Assembly (NCBI GenBank): GCA_023229465.1 | Contig: JALNZE010000003.1 | Location: forward strand, 198,789 to 262,788 | From: Chitinophagaceae bacterium | GTDB lineage: Bacteria > Bacteroidota > Bacteroidia > Chitinophagales > Chitinophagaceae | Direction of reading: 5' to 3' | Length of the DNA: 64,000 bases | Part shown: positions 27,670-35,569 of the stretch, piece after piece | How the letters are laid out: each line of letters opens with the position of its first letter | Numbering within the stretch: position 1 is the first letter of the stretch | Notes under the pieces: generated by a model | Database searches by the model: none | Seen by the model: the letters and a program-made list of their open reading frames with translations, nothing else | Told to the model about the DNA's origin: nothing | Translations under genes and position numbers: made by a program

Positions 27670-29966
27670 ATATTTTCATTTTTAATTGTTACACTTTTAC
27701 TATCCTGTGCCTGTATACAGTCAATATTACTATCGTAATACACCATTTGCCCAAATGAAATATTTTCATCATTCGGCGAAAGGTTTTTGTGAAAAAACAC
27801 ATGGTACCTGGAAGAAAGTAATTGATGCATCATATCTACCAACAAAGCATTTTGAAAAACACCGCCACTGCATGCAATATTTCTTATACCAAGGTTATCC
27901 GCAATAATGCTTACAATGTGTATGAGTGAATAATGAAATTTAGCCGCTATAAATGCCGTGTCTTTATTTTTCAGGATATCCCTTACAATACCATCGAATA
28001 AAGTTGTTGTGGGCAAGCGGTAATAATGGGCCCCATCCAAAAAGTAGCTTTCATTTATTTTGTAGCCATTTTTATGGGTATAGCTTTCTGCTAATGTTTG
28101 CAGGTACATGGCCGCTTCGCCTTCATAACTTTGCGTATCGGATAAATTTAACAGTGAAGCAACTGCATCGAATATTCGGCCTGCAGATGAGCATAGCAAA
28201 ACATTGCCCGTTTGTAAAATTTTTTTATATAATATCCACTCAGCAGTCGTAAACTTATTTTCAAGTAACCTATCCGCTCCCATTATTTCACTACAAATGG
28301 CCAATGCAGAAAGCCTGGGTTCTTTAGCCATTTTATCACCCAGTAATTGAGGAAAATAATCGAAGTAATAGCAACGCTGCATGGCATGTTTTTCATACTT
28401 AAAAAACTCTCCGCCCCAAATTTGCCCATCATCACCTAACCCGGTACCATCCCATATTACACCCAGTACAGGCTCCATGCATTCTAATAAATCATTTTCT
28501 GCCAACACTGCCGCAAAATGTGCCTTGTGGTGCTGTACTTCAGTTACCGAAGTTTCGTATTCATGGGCCAGCTCTTTTGCAAGCTGGTTGGAAAAATACC
28601 CGGGGTGCTTATCGGTTAATATATGCTGCGGGGTTAATCGCAAAATTCCTAATAAATGAAATAATGTTTTTTTGTATGATACCTGTGCTTCTAATGTATG
28701 GGTATTGCCCATATACTGACTGATATACGTATTTTTTTTTGACTGAATTGTAATACTGCTTTTCATTAAAGCGCCTGTTGCAAGTAGTGTTACCGGCGTA
28801 TTTGTTTTATAATTAAAATAGGAAGGCGCCATGCCCCTTGAGCGCCGGATAAGTATCGGAATATTTGATTGAGGGGTAATCTGTATCACACTGTCATCCT
28901 GTGGCATTACAATTTGCCGGTTATGTGTTACAATAAAATCGGCAATACCCTGTAAATTTTCCAGTGCATCCGACTCAGTATATATAATAGGGCTATCGCT
29001 GATATTGGCGCTCGTGGCAACTAATGGCCTTCCATACTGGCGTGTAATAATTTCAAATAAGGGGGCATAAGGTAATATTGCTCCAATCGTTTTTAGTGAT
29101 GGGGCTATATCATGTAATGCCAATCCTGTGTTGTTTTTAGTTTTTAATAAAACAACCGGTGCGATAGAAGATGTAAGACATTTTTTTTCCTGGCTGCCCA
29201 ATAAGGCAAATTCATTTACCTGATCTTCATTTGCAAACATTACAGCAAATGGCTTTGTGGGGCGGTGTTTTCGCTGCCGCAATAATTTTATAGCTGATGC
29301 ATTTGTTGCATCACATAATAACAAATAGCCGCCAATGCCCTTTACTGCTATTATTTTTCCTGATATTAATTGCCGATTAACCTCTTTTAAAATACCACCG
29401 CTTTCTTTTGCAATTTCTTTTCCGTCATTGGTAAACATTTTTAATGTTATCTCACAGGAAGGGCATGAATTGGTTTGAGAAAAAAACCTTCTGTCTGATA
29501 TATTTTTGTATTCTTCTTCACACTGCCTGCACATTTTAAAAGGCCGCATGGTAGTGCTTTGCCTGTCGTAAGGCAATGCTGAAGCAATGGAATAACGAGG
29601 GCCGCAATGGGTGCAGGTAATGAATGGATACTGGTATCTCCGGTTGCCGGGTTCCTGTAATTCTTCTTTGCATTGATGGCACATGGCAAAATCAGGCGTT
29701 AGCATTAAATCTGTTGTTGGGCTGTTTGTGCTATGAATTATATTAAAAGAAGAAAATACTTTAGTGGCTGTTTTGTTTATTACATGCTGTGTAACCCTGG
29801 AAAGGGCTGGCGCCTTTTGCAATAAATTATCGTAAAAAGCGAATGCCTGTTCCTCCTCTGCGCTTATTTCTATATGTACGCCATCGGCAGTATTATTAAC
29901 CCAACCCGTAAGTTGCATTTGGGTTGCCAGGTTGTATACAAAGGGACGGAATCCTACGCCTTGCAC
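27660..29966 (-). CDS. hypF: Carbamoyltransferase HypF (start codon uncertain)
   Basis: 768 residues from GTG at 29964-29966. The domains are, in order: acylphosphatase (begins QGVGFRPFVYN), paired zinc fingers (CHQC near 106, CTHC, CRQC, CPSC), a YrdC-like domain (about 190-370), and a Kae1-like carbamoyl-transferase domain with VQHHKAHFAAVLAEND and VLGVIWDGTGLGDDG. HypF uses carbamoyl phosphate and ATP to load HypE. The in-frame sequence upstream (29967-30011) still reads as acylphosphatase strand 1 (TYHIHISGIV), but contains no ATG, GTG or TTG before a TAA at 30012-30014. Either a rare start (ATC 30008 or an ATT) is used, the protein is slightly truncated, or a start has mutated. Confidence 0.93.
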   Translation of the reverse strand: MQGVGFRPFVYNLATQMQLTGWVNNTADGVHIEISAEEEQAFAFYDNLLQKAPALSRVTQHVINKTATKVFSSFNIIHSTNSPTTDLMLTPDFAMCHQCKEELQEPGNRRYQYPFITCTHCGPRYSIASALPYDRQSTTMRPFKMCRQCEEEYKNISDRRFFSQTNSCPSCEITLKMFTNDGKEIAKESGGILKEVNRQLISGKIIAVKGIGGYLLLCDATNASAIKLLRQRKHRPTKPFAVMFANEDQVNEFALLGSQEKKCLTSSIAPVVLLKTKNNTGLALHDIAPSLKTIGAILPYAPLFEIITRQYGRPLVATSANISDSPIIYTESDALENLQGIADFIVTHNRQIVMPQDDSVIQITPQSNIPILIRRSRGMAPSYFNYKTNTPVTLLATGALMKSSITIQSKKNTYISQYMGNTHTLEAQVSYKKTLFHLLGILRLTPQHILTDKHPGYFSNQLAKELAHEYETSVTEVQHHKAHFAAVLAENDLLECMEPVLGVIWDGTGLGDDGQIWGGEFFKYEKHAMQRCYYFDYFPQLLGDKMAKEPRLSALAICSEIMGADRLLENKFTTAEWILYKKILQTGNVLLCSSAGRIFDAVASLLNLSDTQSYEGEAAMYLQTLAESYTHKNGYKINESYFLDGAHYYRLPTTTLFDGIVRDILKNKDTAFIAAKFHYSLIHIVSIIADNLGIRNIACSGGVFQNALLVDMMHQLLSSRYHVFFHKNLSPNDENISFGQMVYYDSNIDCIQAQDSKSVTIKNENICV

Positions 29967-30108
29967 AATGCCTGAAATGTGAATATGGTATGTTGAAAGC
30001 GGATTGATAAGTTAGGTTATAGTTAAGTAATTGTTGGGGAAAATTGATGCCATATAAGTGTGCAATGCAACCATGTTCAATAGCGGCACTAAGCCGGTTA
30101 CAAGAAAA

Positions 30109-30822
30109 TTACACAGGCGCTGCCGCATTTTTCTTCTCATTTACTTTTTGCTGCAGCCAATTGCACCACTCATCTATGCCCTGACCATTTAAGCTTGAAA
30201 TGGTAATAACTTCCAAAGTTGGGTTAATATCCCTTGCGTCTTTGGTAACAGCCTCTACTGAAAACGGAACATAAGGAAGCAAATCCGCTTTACTCACCAC
30301 CATCAACTCGCTGGTTAAAAACATACGGGGATATTTCTTGGGTTTATCATCTCCCTCCGTACTTGATAGTAAGGTTACCCGAAAATCTTCCCCCAGGTCA
30401 AAAGCCGCAGGACACACCAGGTTACCTACATTTTCAATAAATAACAAATCAAGGTTTTGATAATTGAAATGATCCAGCGCCTGTAAAATCATTTGCGCTT
30501 CGATATGGCACATACCCCCGGTAACAATTTGCAAACAGTCTATTCCTGCTTCACGTATGCGTATTGCATCCCTTTCTGTTTCGGGGTCGCCCACGAGCAC
30601 ACCCATTTTTATTGTATCCTTTAAGCGCCTGCCGGTTTCCTGCATCAGCGTTGTTTTACCACTGCCCGGAGAGGAACAAATATTAATGACAAGTATGTTG
30701 TGTGGCGCTAATTTATCCCGAATGGCCCTGGCTACAAAATCGTTTGCTTTAAGCAGATTGAGTGTTGTGTTTTCGCATTGTACTGTGCCTGCCGGAGCCC
30801 TGTTGCTTTTGGGTTGTAACAT
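30109..30822 (-). CDS. hypB: Hydrogenase nickel-incorporation GTPase HypB
   Basis: 237 residues. P-loop SSPGSGKTTLMQE lies near 51-63. The dimer-interface metal site appears in VTGGMCHIEAQM (Cys-His) and NLVCPAAFDLGE. VVSKADLLPYV is the NKxD-type guanine motif (here SKAD). Unlike E. coli HypB it has no N-terminal CXXCGC motif, and it has no histidine-rich nickel-storage region. It delivers nickel with HypA in a GTP-dependent step. hypA lies 21 bp upstream. Confidence 0.95.
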   Translation of the reverse strand: MLQPKSNRAPAGTVQCENTTLNLLKANDFVARAIRDKLAPHNILVINICSSPGSGKTTLMQETGRRLKDTIKMGVLVGDPETERDAIRIREAGIDCLQIVTGGMCHIEAQMILQALDHFNYQNLDLLFIENVGNLVCPAAFDLGEDFRVTLLSSTEGDDKPKKYPRMFLTSELMVVSKADLLPYVPFSVEAVTKDARDINPTLEVITISSLNGQGIDEWCNWLQQKVNEKKNAAAPV

Positions 30823-30843
30823 TATAATTAAATAATTAGTTAT

Positions 30844-31188
30844 TTAGTTTTCAAATTCTACTTTGCTTATAAGCATTTCTTCACCTTGCATTACTTTACC
30901 GCAAGGCTTACCGCATTGTGAGCAAATGAATTTATATTGCCCTACTTCACTTTCTATACTGCAGTGTTCGCAGTAAACTTTAATGGGCAAGACATCTACA
31001 TGCAGGATGGTTTTGCAAAATTTAGGTTCATCCTGCAAAATAGCATCAAAAGCGCTTTTCATTAACAGAGGCTGTATATTGGATAGCTCCCCTACTGTTA
31101 AGTATATACCCCTTATCTCATCCATTTTTCCCGGGAACTCTGCCTCCAATGTGTTAAAAATATTTCTTACCAATGAAATTTCATGCAT
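30844..31188 (-). CDS. hypA: Hydrogenase nickel metallochaperone HypA
   Basis: 114 residues, the usual size. It starts MHEISLV, so the nickel ligand His2 is present. The zinc domain has two cysteine pairs, YCEHC near 72-76 and ICSQCGKPCG near 88-97. HypA inserts nickel into the hydrogenase large subunit with HypB. It is the first gene of the hypABFCDE run, and a 20-bp palindrome like those before hupS lies 68 bp upstream. Confidence 0.95.
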   Translation of the reverse strand: MHEISLVRNIFNTLEAEFPGKMDEIRGIYLTVGELSNIQPLLMKSAFDAILQDEPKFCKTILHVDVLPIKVYCEHCSIESEVGQYKFICSQCGKPCGKVMQGEEMLISKVEFEN

Positions 31189-31256
31189 GTACCACCTCTT
31201 TATACGAGAAAGTAAATCTAAGGTTAATGTAACTCACATAACCAAATGACCGGATC

Positions 31257-31276
31257 ATTAGAAAATATTTTCTAAT
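31257..31276. promoter_or_regulatory. 20-bp palindromic operator upstream of hypA
   Basis: ATTAGAAA-ATAT-TTTCTAAT is a perfect 20-bp palindrome. It overlaps the stop codon of the TPR gene and lies 68 bp before hypA. Arm sequence and 4-bp spacer match the two sites in front of hupS (36575-36614). I infer an operator shared by the hyp and hupSL transcription units. Confidence 0.65.
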
Positions 31277-32765
31277 TATTTGAGGCAGTATCCGTTTGCA
31301 GCTTTATATAATTTAAATTTTTCATATGTTCTGTAGCAGATTTTCGGATGGCGGGATCATCACTTAGCTGAAGAATTTCCTTTGCTTTTTCCACCATATC
31401 AGTATACCGTTCTTCATCAAAAGCTGATTTATTGCCTGCAAACCAGCTTGCTTCAAGATAGTTCGAAAGTGTAAGTACCCGTTCTAACGGGTATTTACCG
31501 GCAGTGCGTATATCTAATGCTTCCCGGTACCATGCCAGGGCCTTATCAAAATTATCGGTATGCAATGAAAGAGGGTATTTTGTGTAGGCGTTGCCAAAAC
31601 TGTTACATATTAAAGCAAACTCATAAGGCGAGTCCACCTTATTATAATAGTTTAATGCTTCATTAAATGATGAAACTGAAACGGCGGCCCATACACCTTT
31701 CTTTTTAATTTCATCGGGAATTTCTGCGTAAACTTTCCCAAGCTGATGCTGTATTTCCGCAAATATATCTGGGGCATTTTCTTTTGTAAAAGTCCTCAAT
31801 GCATCCTGGTACGCTTTTACAGCAGTTCTGTAAAACTGAGGATTTCCGTTTTGCGCCCAGGTTTGTAACAAATTGGCTTTATTTAAATGTGCCTGTGCCA
31901 ATAACTCTTCAAGCTTTTGTTCTTCAAAAATGGAAATTGCCCTGTTTATATAGCCCATGGCTTCGCCAAAACTATGGCTAACGGTTGCAATATGCGCGGC
32001 ATCTGTTAACACTAATGCCATTTCCGTATTTTTATTATTCTCCTCATAAAACTTCAACACTTCCCATAAAGTGGCCTTTAGTTTTTTCAACAACCCTGCA
32101 TCGTACGGAACTACCAGTTGCCTCATCCATACATTACACAAGGTGTTTTTTAAGTCAATGTCAACATTTTGGGGATGGGTAGTTTCAAGGGATTTATATA
32201 ATAAAGTTTCTGCGTCATTTAGTAAACCTGCATCTAATAGTAAAAGGGCATAATGCTTTTCGGTAAATGCTTTGAAATTTGTATTAGTTGCATGATTGAT
32301 CGCTTCTATATAATCATTCTGTACAGTTATAAACTCACATGGTGGCTGTACAAATCCGTAATGGCAGGCAATGGCCCGGTTATGGAAAAAAAAATAATGC
32401 TGATTTTTCAACTCATCTATATGCGATTTCCCTATTCCAATTCCATACTGTAACCGATTGAGTAGCCCAGCTAAGTTTAGTAACAATGGGTGAGAAGATA
32501 GCAATTGATACGCTTTTTCAAAATTGCCCAGCTTTGCATAAATCAACCCCAATAATGAATCCTCATCAAAAGTAACAGGAGGAAACAACACCGGCGGTTG
32601 CAGATTGTTCCAGTCTGGCATAAGGGTAATTACATTGGAAACCAGCATGTCTGCACCTGCCGGTGTTTCTGAACTAACCGTTACCAGTTCTTTCAAGCGG
32701 TATTCCCGGTTGATAATGGAAGAAACCATTCCCTCTTTATCAGTTGTAGTTGACAGTAAAATCAT
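31272..32765 (-). CDS. Tetratricopeptide-repeat protein, hydrogenase-associated
   Basis: 497 residues, nearly all helical. TPR-like units are seen at FDEDSLLGLIYAKLGNFEKAYQLL (near 66-90), ALLLLDAGLLNDAETLLYKSLE (near 168-190), FGEAMGYINRAISIFEE, LAQAHLNKANLLQTWAQNGN, and YTKYPLSLHTDNFDKALAWYREALDIR. No signal peptide or catalytic motif is visible. It sits between the protease/112-aa genes and hypA. A scaffold or assembly role for the hydrogenase is inferred from position only. Confidence 0.8.
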   Translation of the reverse strand: MILLSTTTDKEGMVSSIINREYRLKELVTVSSETPAGADMLVSNVITLMPDWNNLQPPVLFPPVTFDEDSLLGLIYAKLGNFEKAYQLLSSHPLLLNLAGLLNRLQYGIGIGKSHIDELKNQHYFFFHNRAIACHYGFVQPPCEFITVQNDYIEAINHATNTNFKAFTEKHYALLLLDAGLLNDAETLLYKSLETTHPQNVDIDLKNTLCNVWMRQLVVPYDAGLLKKLKATLWEVLKFYEENNKNTEMALVLTDAAHIATVSHSFGEAMGYINRAISIFEEQKLEELLAQAHLNKANLLQTWAQNGNPQFYRTAVKAYQDALRTFTKENAPDIFAEIQHQLGKVYAEIPDEIKKKGVWAAVSVSSFNEALNYYNKVDSPYEFALICNSFGNAYTKYPLSLHTDNFDKALAWYREALDIRTAGKYPLERVLTLSNYLEASWFAGNKSAFDEERYTDMVEKAKEILQLSDDPAIRKSATEHMKNLNYIKLQTDTASNN

Positions 32766-32806
32766 TATTACTTATTGTTAATATACCTCTTTTATCTTTT
32801 TGCGAA

Positions 32807-33145
32807 CTACGGCAATAATACGCCGCATGAATTGCTGCCAAAATAAATATTTAATATTTTCATTTTTTCATCAGCCAGATAACCCAGGTTCCTATCGCTG
32901 CTATCTATTTCATTATCTAAAAGCAGTTCCCTTATTGAAATGCTCCGGTCGCCATGTTTATTCCGGTATTTGAGCACACTCATGGCAGTTTTATGCAATG
33001 ATTTAAAAATTTCATCAGTGGCAGGCGCTATAAGCAAGACTGCCCGCCGAGGATAATATACCCAGTTTACATGAGCCAGGTTGAGAAAGATCGACTCGGC
33101 TATATGCTTTTCTATAATGATATGAGCATTAGAAAGTGTAACCAT
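32807..33145 (-). CDS. Hydrogenase-block protein of 112 residues, unknown
   Basis: 112 residues with mixed alpha/beta composition. WVYYPRRAVLLIAPATDEIFKSLHKTAM near 28-56 suggests a beta strand followed by a helix, and GDRSISIRELLLDNEID is a charged helix-like stretch. It contains only one cysteine, so it is unlikely to be an iron-sulfur carrier. It lies between the protease and TPR genes with short spacing (about 45 bp on each side), so it is probably part of the same transcript. I do not recognise the family. Confidence 0.65.
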   Translation of the reverse strand: MVTLSNAHIIIEKHIAESIFLNLAHVNWVYYPRRAVLLIAPATDEIFKSLHKTAMSVLKYRNKHGDRSISIRELLLDNEIDSSDRNLGYLADEKMKILNIYFGSNSCGVLLP

Positions 33146-33190
33146 TTTAAAATCTTTGGGGGATATAAAATGTTTAGTGGTGGAGTATAA

Positions 33191-33679
33191 TCAGAAATCT
33201 AATATTACAGCTTCTTTTATCAATGTTACTATTTTATCCCCTGCTTTTTTTACAGGTTCACTTAAATGCATTTCCAGCCGGGTGTCATCAATAGCAATTA
33301 AGTACACGGATATGTCTTCCGGATATTCGTTCCGCAAAATTTTTTTTGCATAACTCAATGCCTGGTCCCATTTTATGCTGTGCAAAAAAACCATGGGGTC
33401 GTCTTGCGGAGCAGATGCCACTTCTTCCCCGGGTACTTTGTACAGTGTTCCGGCAGGCTCGCCTGTGTTCATCACGGCATCAACCAAAATTATTTTTTGA
33501 TGGCCTTTCAGTTTGAACAATACTTCAAATGCACCCGTACCCATATCAAGTATGGTAATATTTGATTGTTGGGGAATTTGTTTTTTAAGTTCATCAATAA
33601 CATAAATACCTATGGCATCATCACTCCGGCAGGGATTGCCAAACCCCATAATGGCAGTATTAATTTTCCTGGTTTCCAT
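33191..33679 (-). CDS. hupW: [NiFe] hydrogenase maturation endopeptidase (HupW/HybD family)
   Basis: 162 residues. The family start GFGNPCRSDDAIGIYV lies at 12-27, including the acidic nickel-sensing residue of the DD pair. IILVDAV near 68-74 carries the second acidic ligand, and VFLHSIKWDQ near 97-106 the histidine ligand. The enzyme checks for nickel and removes the C-terminal tail of the large subunit. HupL here has a 15-residue tail beyond its last histidine ligand, as expected. It is separated from hupL by a terminator. Confidence 0.92.
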   Translation of the reverse strand: METRKINTAIMGFGNPCRSDDAIGIYVIDELKKQIPQQSNITILDMGTGAFEVLFKLKGHQKIILVDAVMNTGEPAGTLYKVPGEEVASAPQDDPMVFLHSIKWDQALSYAKKILRNEYPEDISVYLIAIDDTRLEMHLSEPVKKAGDKIVTLIKEAVILDF

Positions 33680-33832
33680 TTTTGTTTTTAGTTAGCTGTT
33701 TGACTAACCCATTTTTCTGCTCCATAATTCTTATTTAATGCCAATAGTGCGATTGATAAAGTCAAATTTTGGCTTCCCTTTTCAGTGTTCTGTTAAGATA
33801 AAGAAAAGCTTAGTTATTTCCGGTTTTACCTT

Positions 33833-33862
33833 AAAAACAAAGCCCGGTTATTGGCCGGGCTT
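33833..33862 (-). terminator. Rho-independent terminator after hupL
   Basis: AAGCCCGG (33840-33847) pairs with CCGGGCTT (33855-33862), an 8-bp GC-rich stem with a 7-nt loop. On the minus strand it is followed by TTTGTTTTT. It lies 20 bp past the hupL stop and should end most hupSL transcripts before hupW. Confidence 0.85.
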
Positions 33863-33881
33863 CCTTCATAAAAATCAGGTA

Positions 33882-35480
33882 TTACAATTTAAATTTCGCC
33901 AACTGCTTTCCTGTTTTCGCATCATGTGCATGCACTGTACAAACCAGGCAGCTATCAAATGAGCGGGCTACCAAACCCACTTCAACCGGGTCATTGGCAT
34001 CTTCAATTTCAATACCTTCCAATGCAGACTCTATAGGACCCGATTTTCCCGAATCGTCATTAGGGCCCACATTCCAGGTGGTGGGAGCCATTACCTGGTA
34101 GTTTTTAATTACGCCATTTTCAATCTCAATCCAGTGAGCCAATGCACCACGGGCAGCTTCAGTGGCTCCAAATCCTTTTCCGTCTCTCTCTACCGGCTTA
34201 ATATAAAATTCATCGTCTAATCTAATTTCACGAAGCCAATTATCTATATTATCATACAGTAACGGCGCTTCATGCACCCTTGCAAGGGTTCTTAAAAATA
34301 CGCTTGGCCCCAGTTTATCCATGGCATCTTTTATCAAAAAATCTTTTGTTTGATGCGCTAAATTATTGGGCTTCGCATACATTAAGCACCTTGATAAAGG
34401 CCCGGCTTCCGCGGCATTTCCCATATAACGAGGGGCTTTGGCCCAACTATACTTGTTGTTAAAATCTGTTTTATCCAGGTTTTGAGAGGTTACCGGCGTT
34501 GGTATGGGTTCATCCCAGGGGTGTGCCGCTTTATAATCCTTATACCAGCTATGGGCAACATGTTCTTTAATTTGCATATGATCAAAGTCGTTGTATTGAC
34601 CGGTATGGCTGTTGTAATAGCCGGATGGGCTTATCAGCGCATCGTTTCTGCCTTCAACGGTTGGTCTATTGTATTTGTCTTTATGCAGGTATGTGCCATA
34701 CGCAATATAATTACCGCATCCCTGTCCGAATTTATCGAGGCCAAACTCTAAGGAAGCTCTAATAAACAAACCAAGGTCGCTATTATGCTGGCTTTCGTTT
34801 TCATTTACCCAAGCCATCAGGTCGTTCCAGCTTTGCACCTGTCTGTATTTTTCTATTGAGCAACCCAGCCAGGTAGTTTCCAGCCAATCATTTCTAAACT
34901 GGTTCATTATGGCATGTGCCCTTGTAACATCCTTTAATGTTGGGGCGCACATTACACCACCCGGCACCATATAACTACTGTGTGGCCATTGACCACCAAA
35001 TAAAGCATATACTTCTACGGGCTTGGCGCTTGCGGTTACACCGCTTTGAAAAGAGGTACCTACATAAGCGGAAAAGCGTTTTACTACTTCAGCGTATAAT
35101 TTTTTATTGGCAAATTTCTTGTTGGCCAAATCCGTAGCAAAAATGGCATAAAACCAACGGGGGATACTTTGTATTGTTTCTGTGGCCTGGCCAAGCGCCC
35201 TTAATAGCAAAGCATTTGGGGGCAGTGTGGTTTCCCATGCCGTGTCAAGTGCAGAAGAGGCGCAATATAGGTGAGAACCACCGCAAATTCCACAAATACG
35301 GGGTGTTACTATCAAACCACTTTGAGGATCTTTGCCCTGCATAATGCGTTCAAAGCCACGAAACATGGCAGCCTGGGTATGGGCACGTGTAACCACCCCA
35401 TTTTCCATATATACTTTTACATCGAGGTCGCCTTCTACACGGCCTACCGGTGATATATTTAATTCTTTTATTGTTGACAT
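33882..35480 (-). CDS. hupL: [NiFe] hydrogenase large subunit, group 2a-like
   Basis: 532 residues. The L1 motif RICGICGGSH (61-70) gives the first active-site cysteine pair, Cys63 and Cys66. The L2 motif DSCLVCTVH (509-517) gives the second pair, Cys511 and Cys514. The serine after Asp509, in place of the usual proline, is shared with cyanobacterial uptake HupL. The tail AHDAKTGKQLAKFKL (518-532) should be cut off by HupW after His517. The N-terminus (ISPVGRVEGDLDV) and TPRICGICGGSHLY fit group 2a. The subunit binds Ni-Fe(CN)2CO and oxidises H2. It lies 89 bp after hupS. Confidence 0.95.
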   Translation of the reverse strand: MSTIKELNISPVGRVEGDLDVKVYMENGVVTRAHTQAAMFRGFERIMQGKDPQSGLIVTPRICGICGGSHLYCASSALDTAWETTLPPNALLLRALGQATETIQSIPRWFYAIFATDLANKKFANKKLYAEVVKRFSAYVGTSFQSGVTASAKPVEVYALFGGQWPHSSYMVPGGVMCAPTLKDVTRAHAIMNQFRNDWLETTWLGCSIEKYRQVQSWNDLMAWVNENESQHNSDLGLFIRASLEFGLDKFGQGCGNYIAYGTYLHKDKYNRPTVEGRNDALISPSGYYNSHTGQYNDFDHMQIKEHVAHSWYKDYKAAHPWDEPIPTPVTSQNLDKTDFNNKYSWAKAPRYMGNAAEAGPLSRCLMYAKPNNLAHQTKDFLIKDAMDKLGPSVFLRTLARVHEAPLLYDNIDNWLREIRLDDEFYIKPVERDGKGFGATEAARGALAHWIEIENGVIKNYQVMAPTTWNVGPNDDSGKSGPIESALEGIEIEDANDPVEVGLVARSFDSCLVCTVHAHDAKTGKQLAKFKL

Positions 35481-35569
35481 GTTAGTTTAATTTTTGTTAT
35501 ACGTTTCAAACAATTAAAAAATGGTATCCTTACATTTTGTTCCTTTAATCCGGCAACAGGTTTACAGTA

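Noticed and set aside
33690..33710. GTTAG...CTAAC inverted repeat upstream of hupW as a third operator type
   Set aside because: Only 5-bp arms, unrelated to the other operators; likely chance.
33882..33940. L2 motif DSC instead of DPC as a sign of an inactive large subunit
   Set aside because: All four active-site cysteines and the final histidine are present, and the same serine occurs in active cyanobacterial HupL as I recall it.
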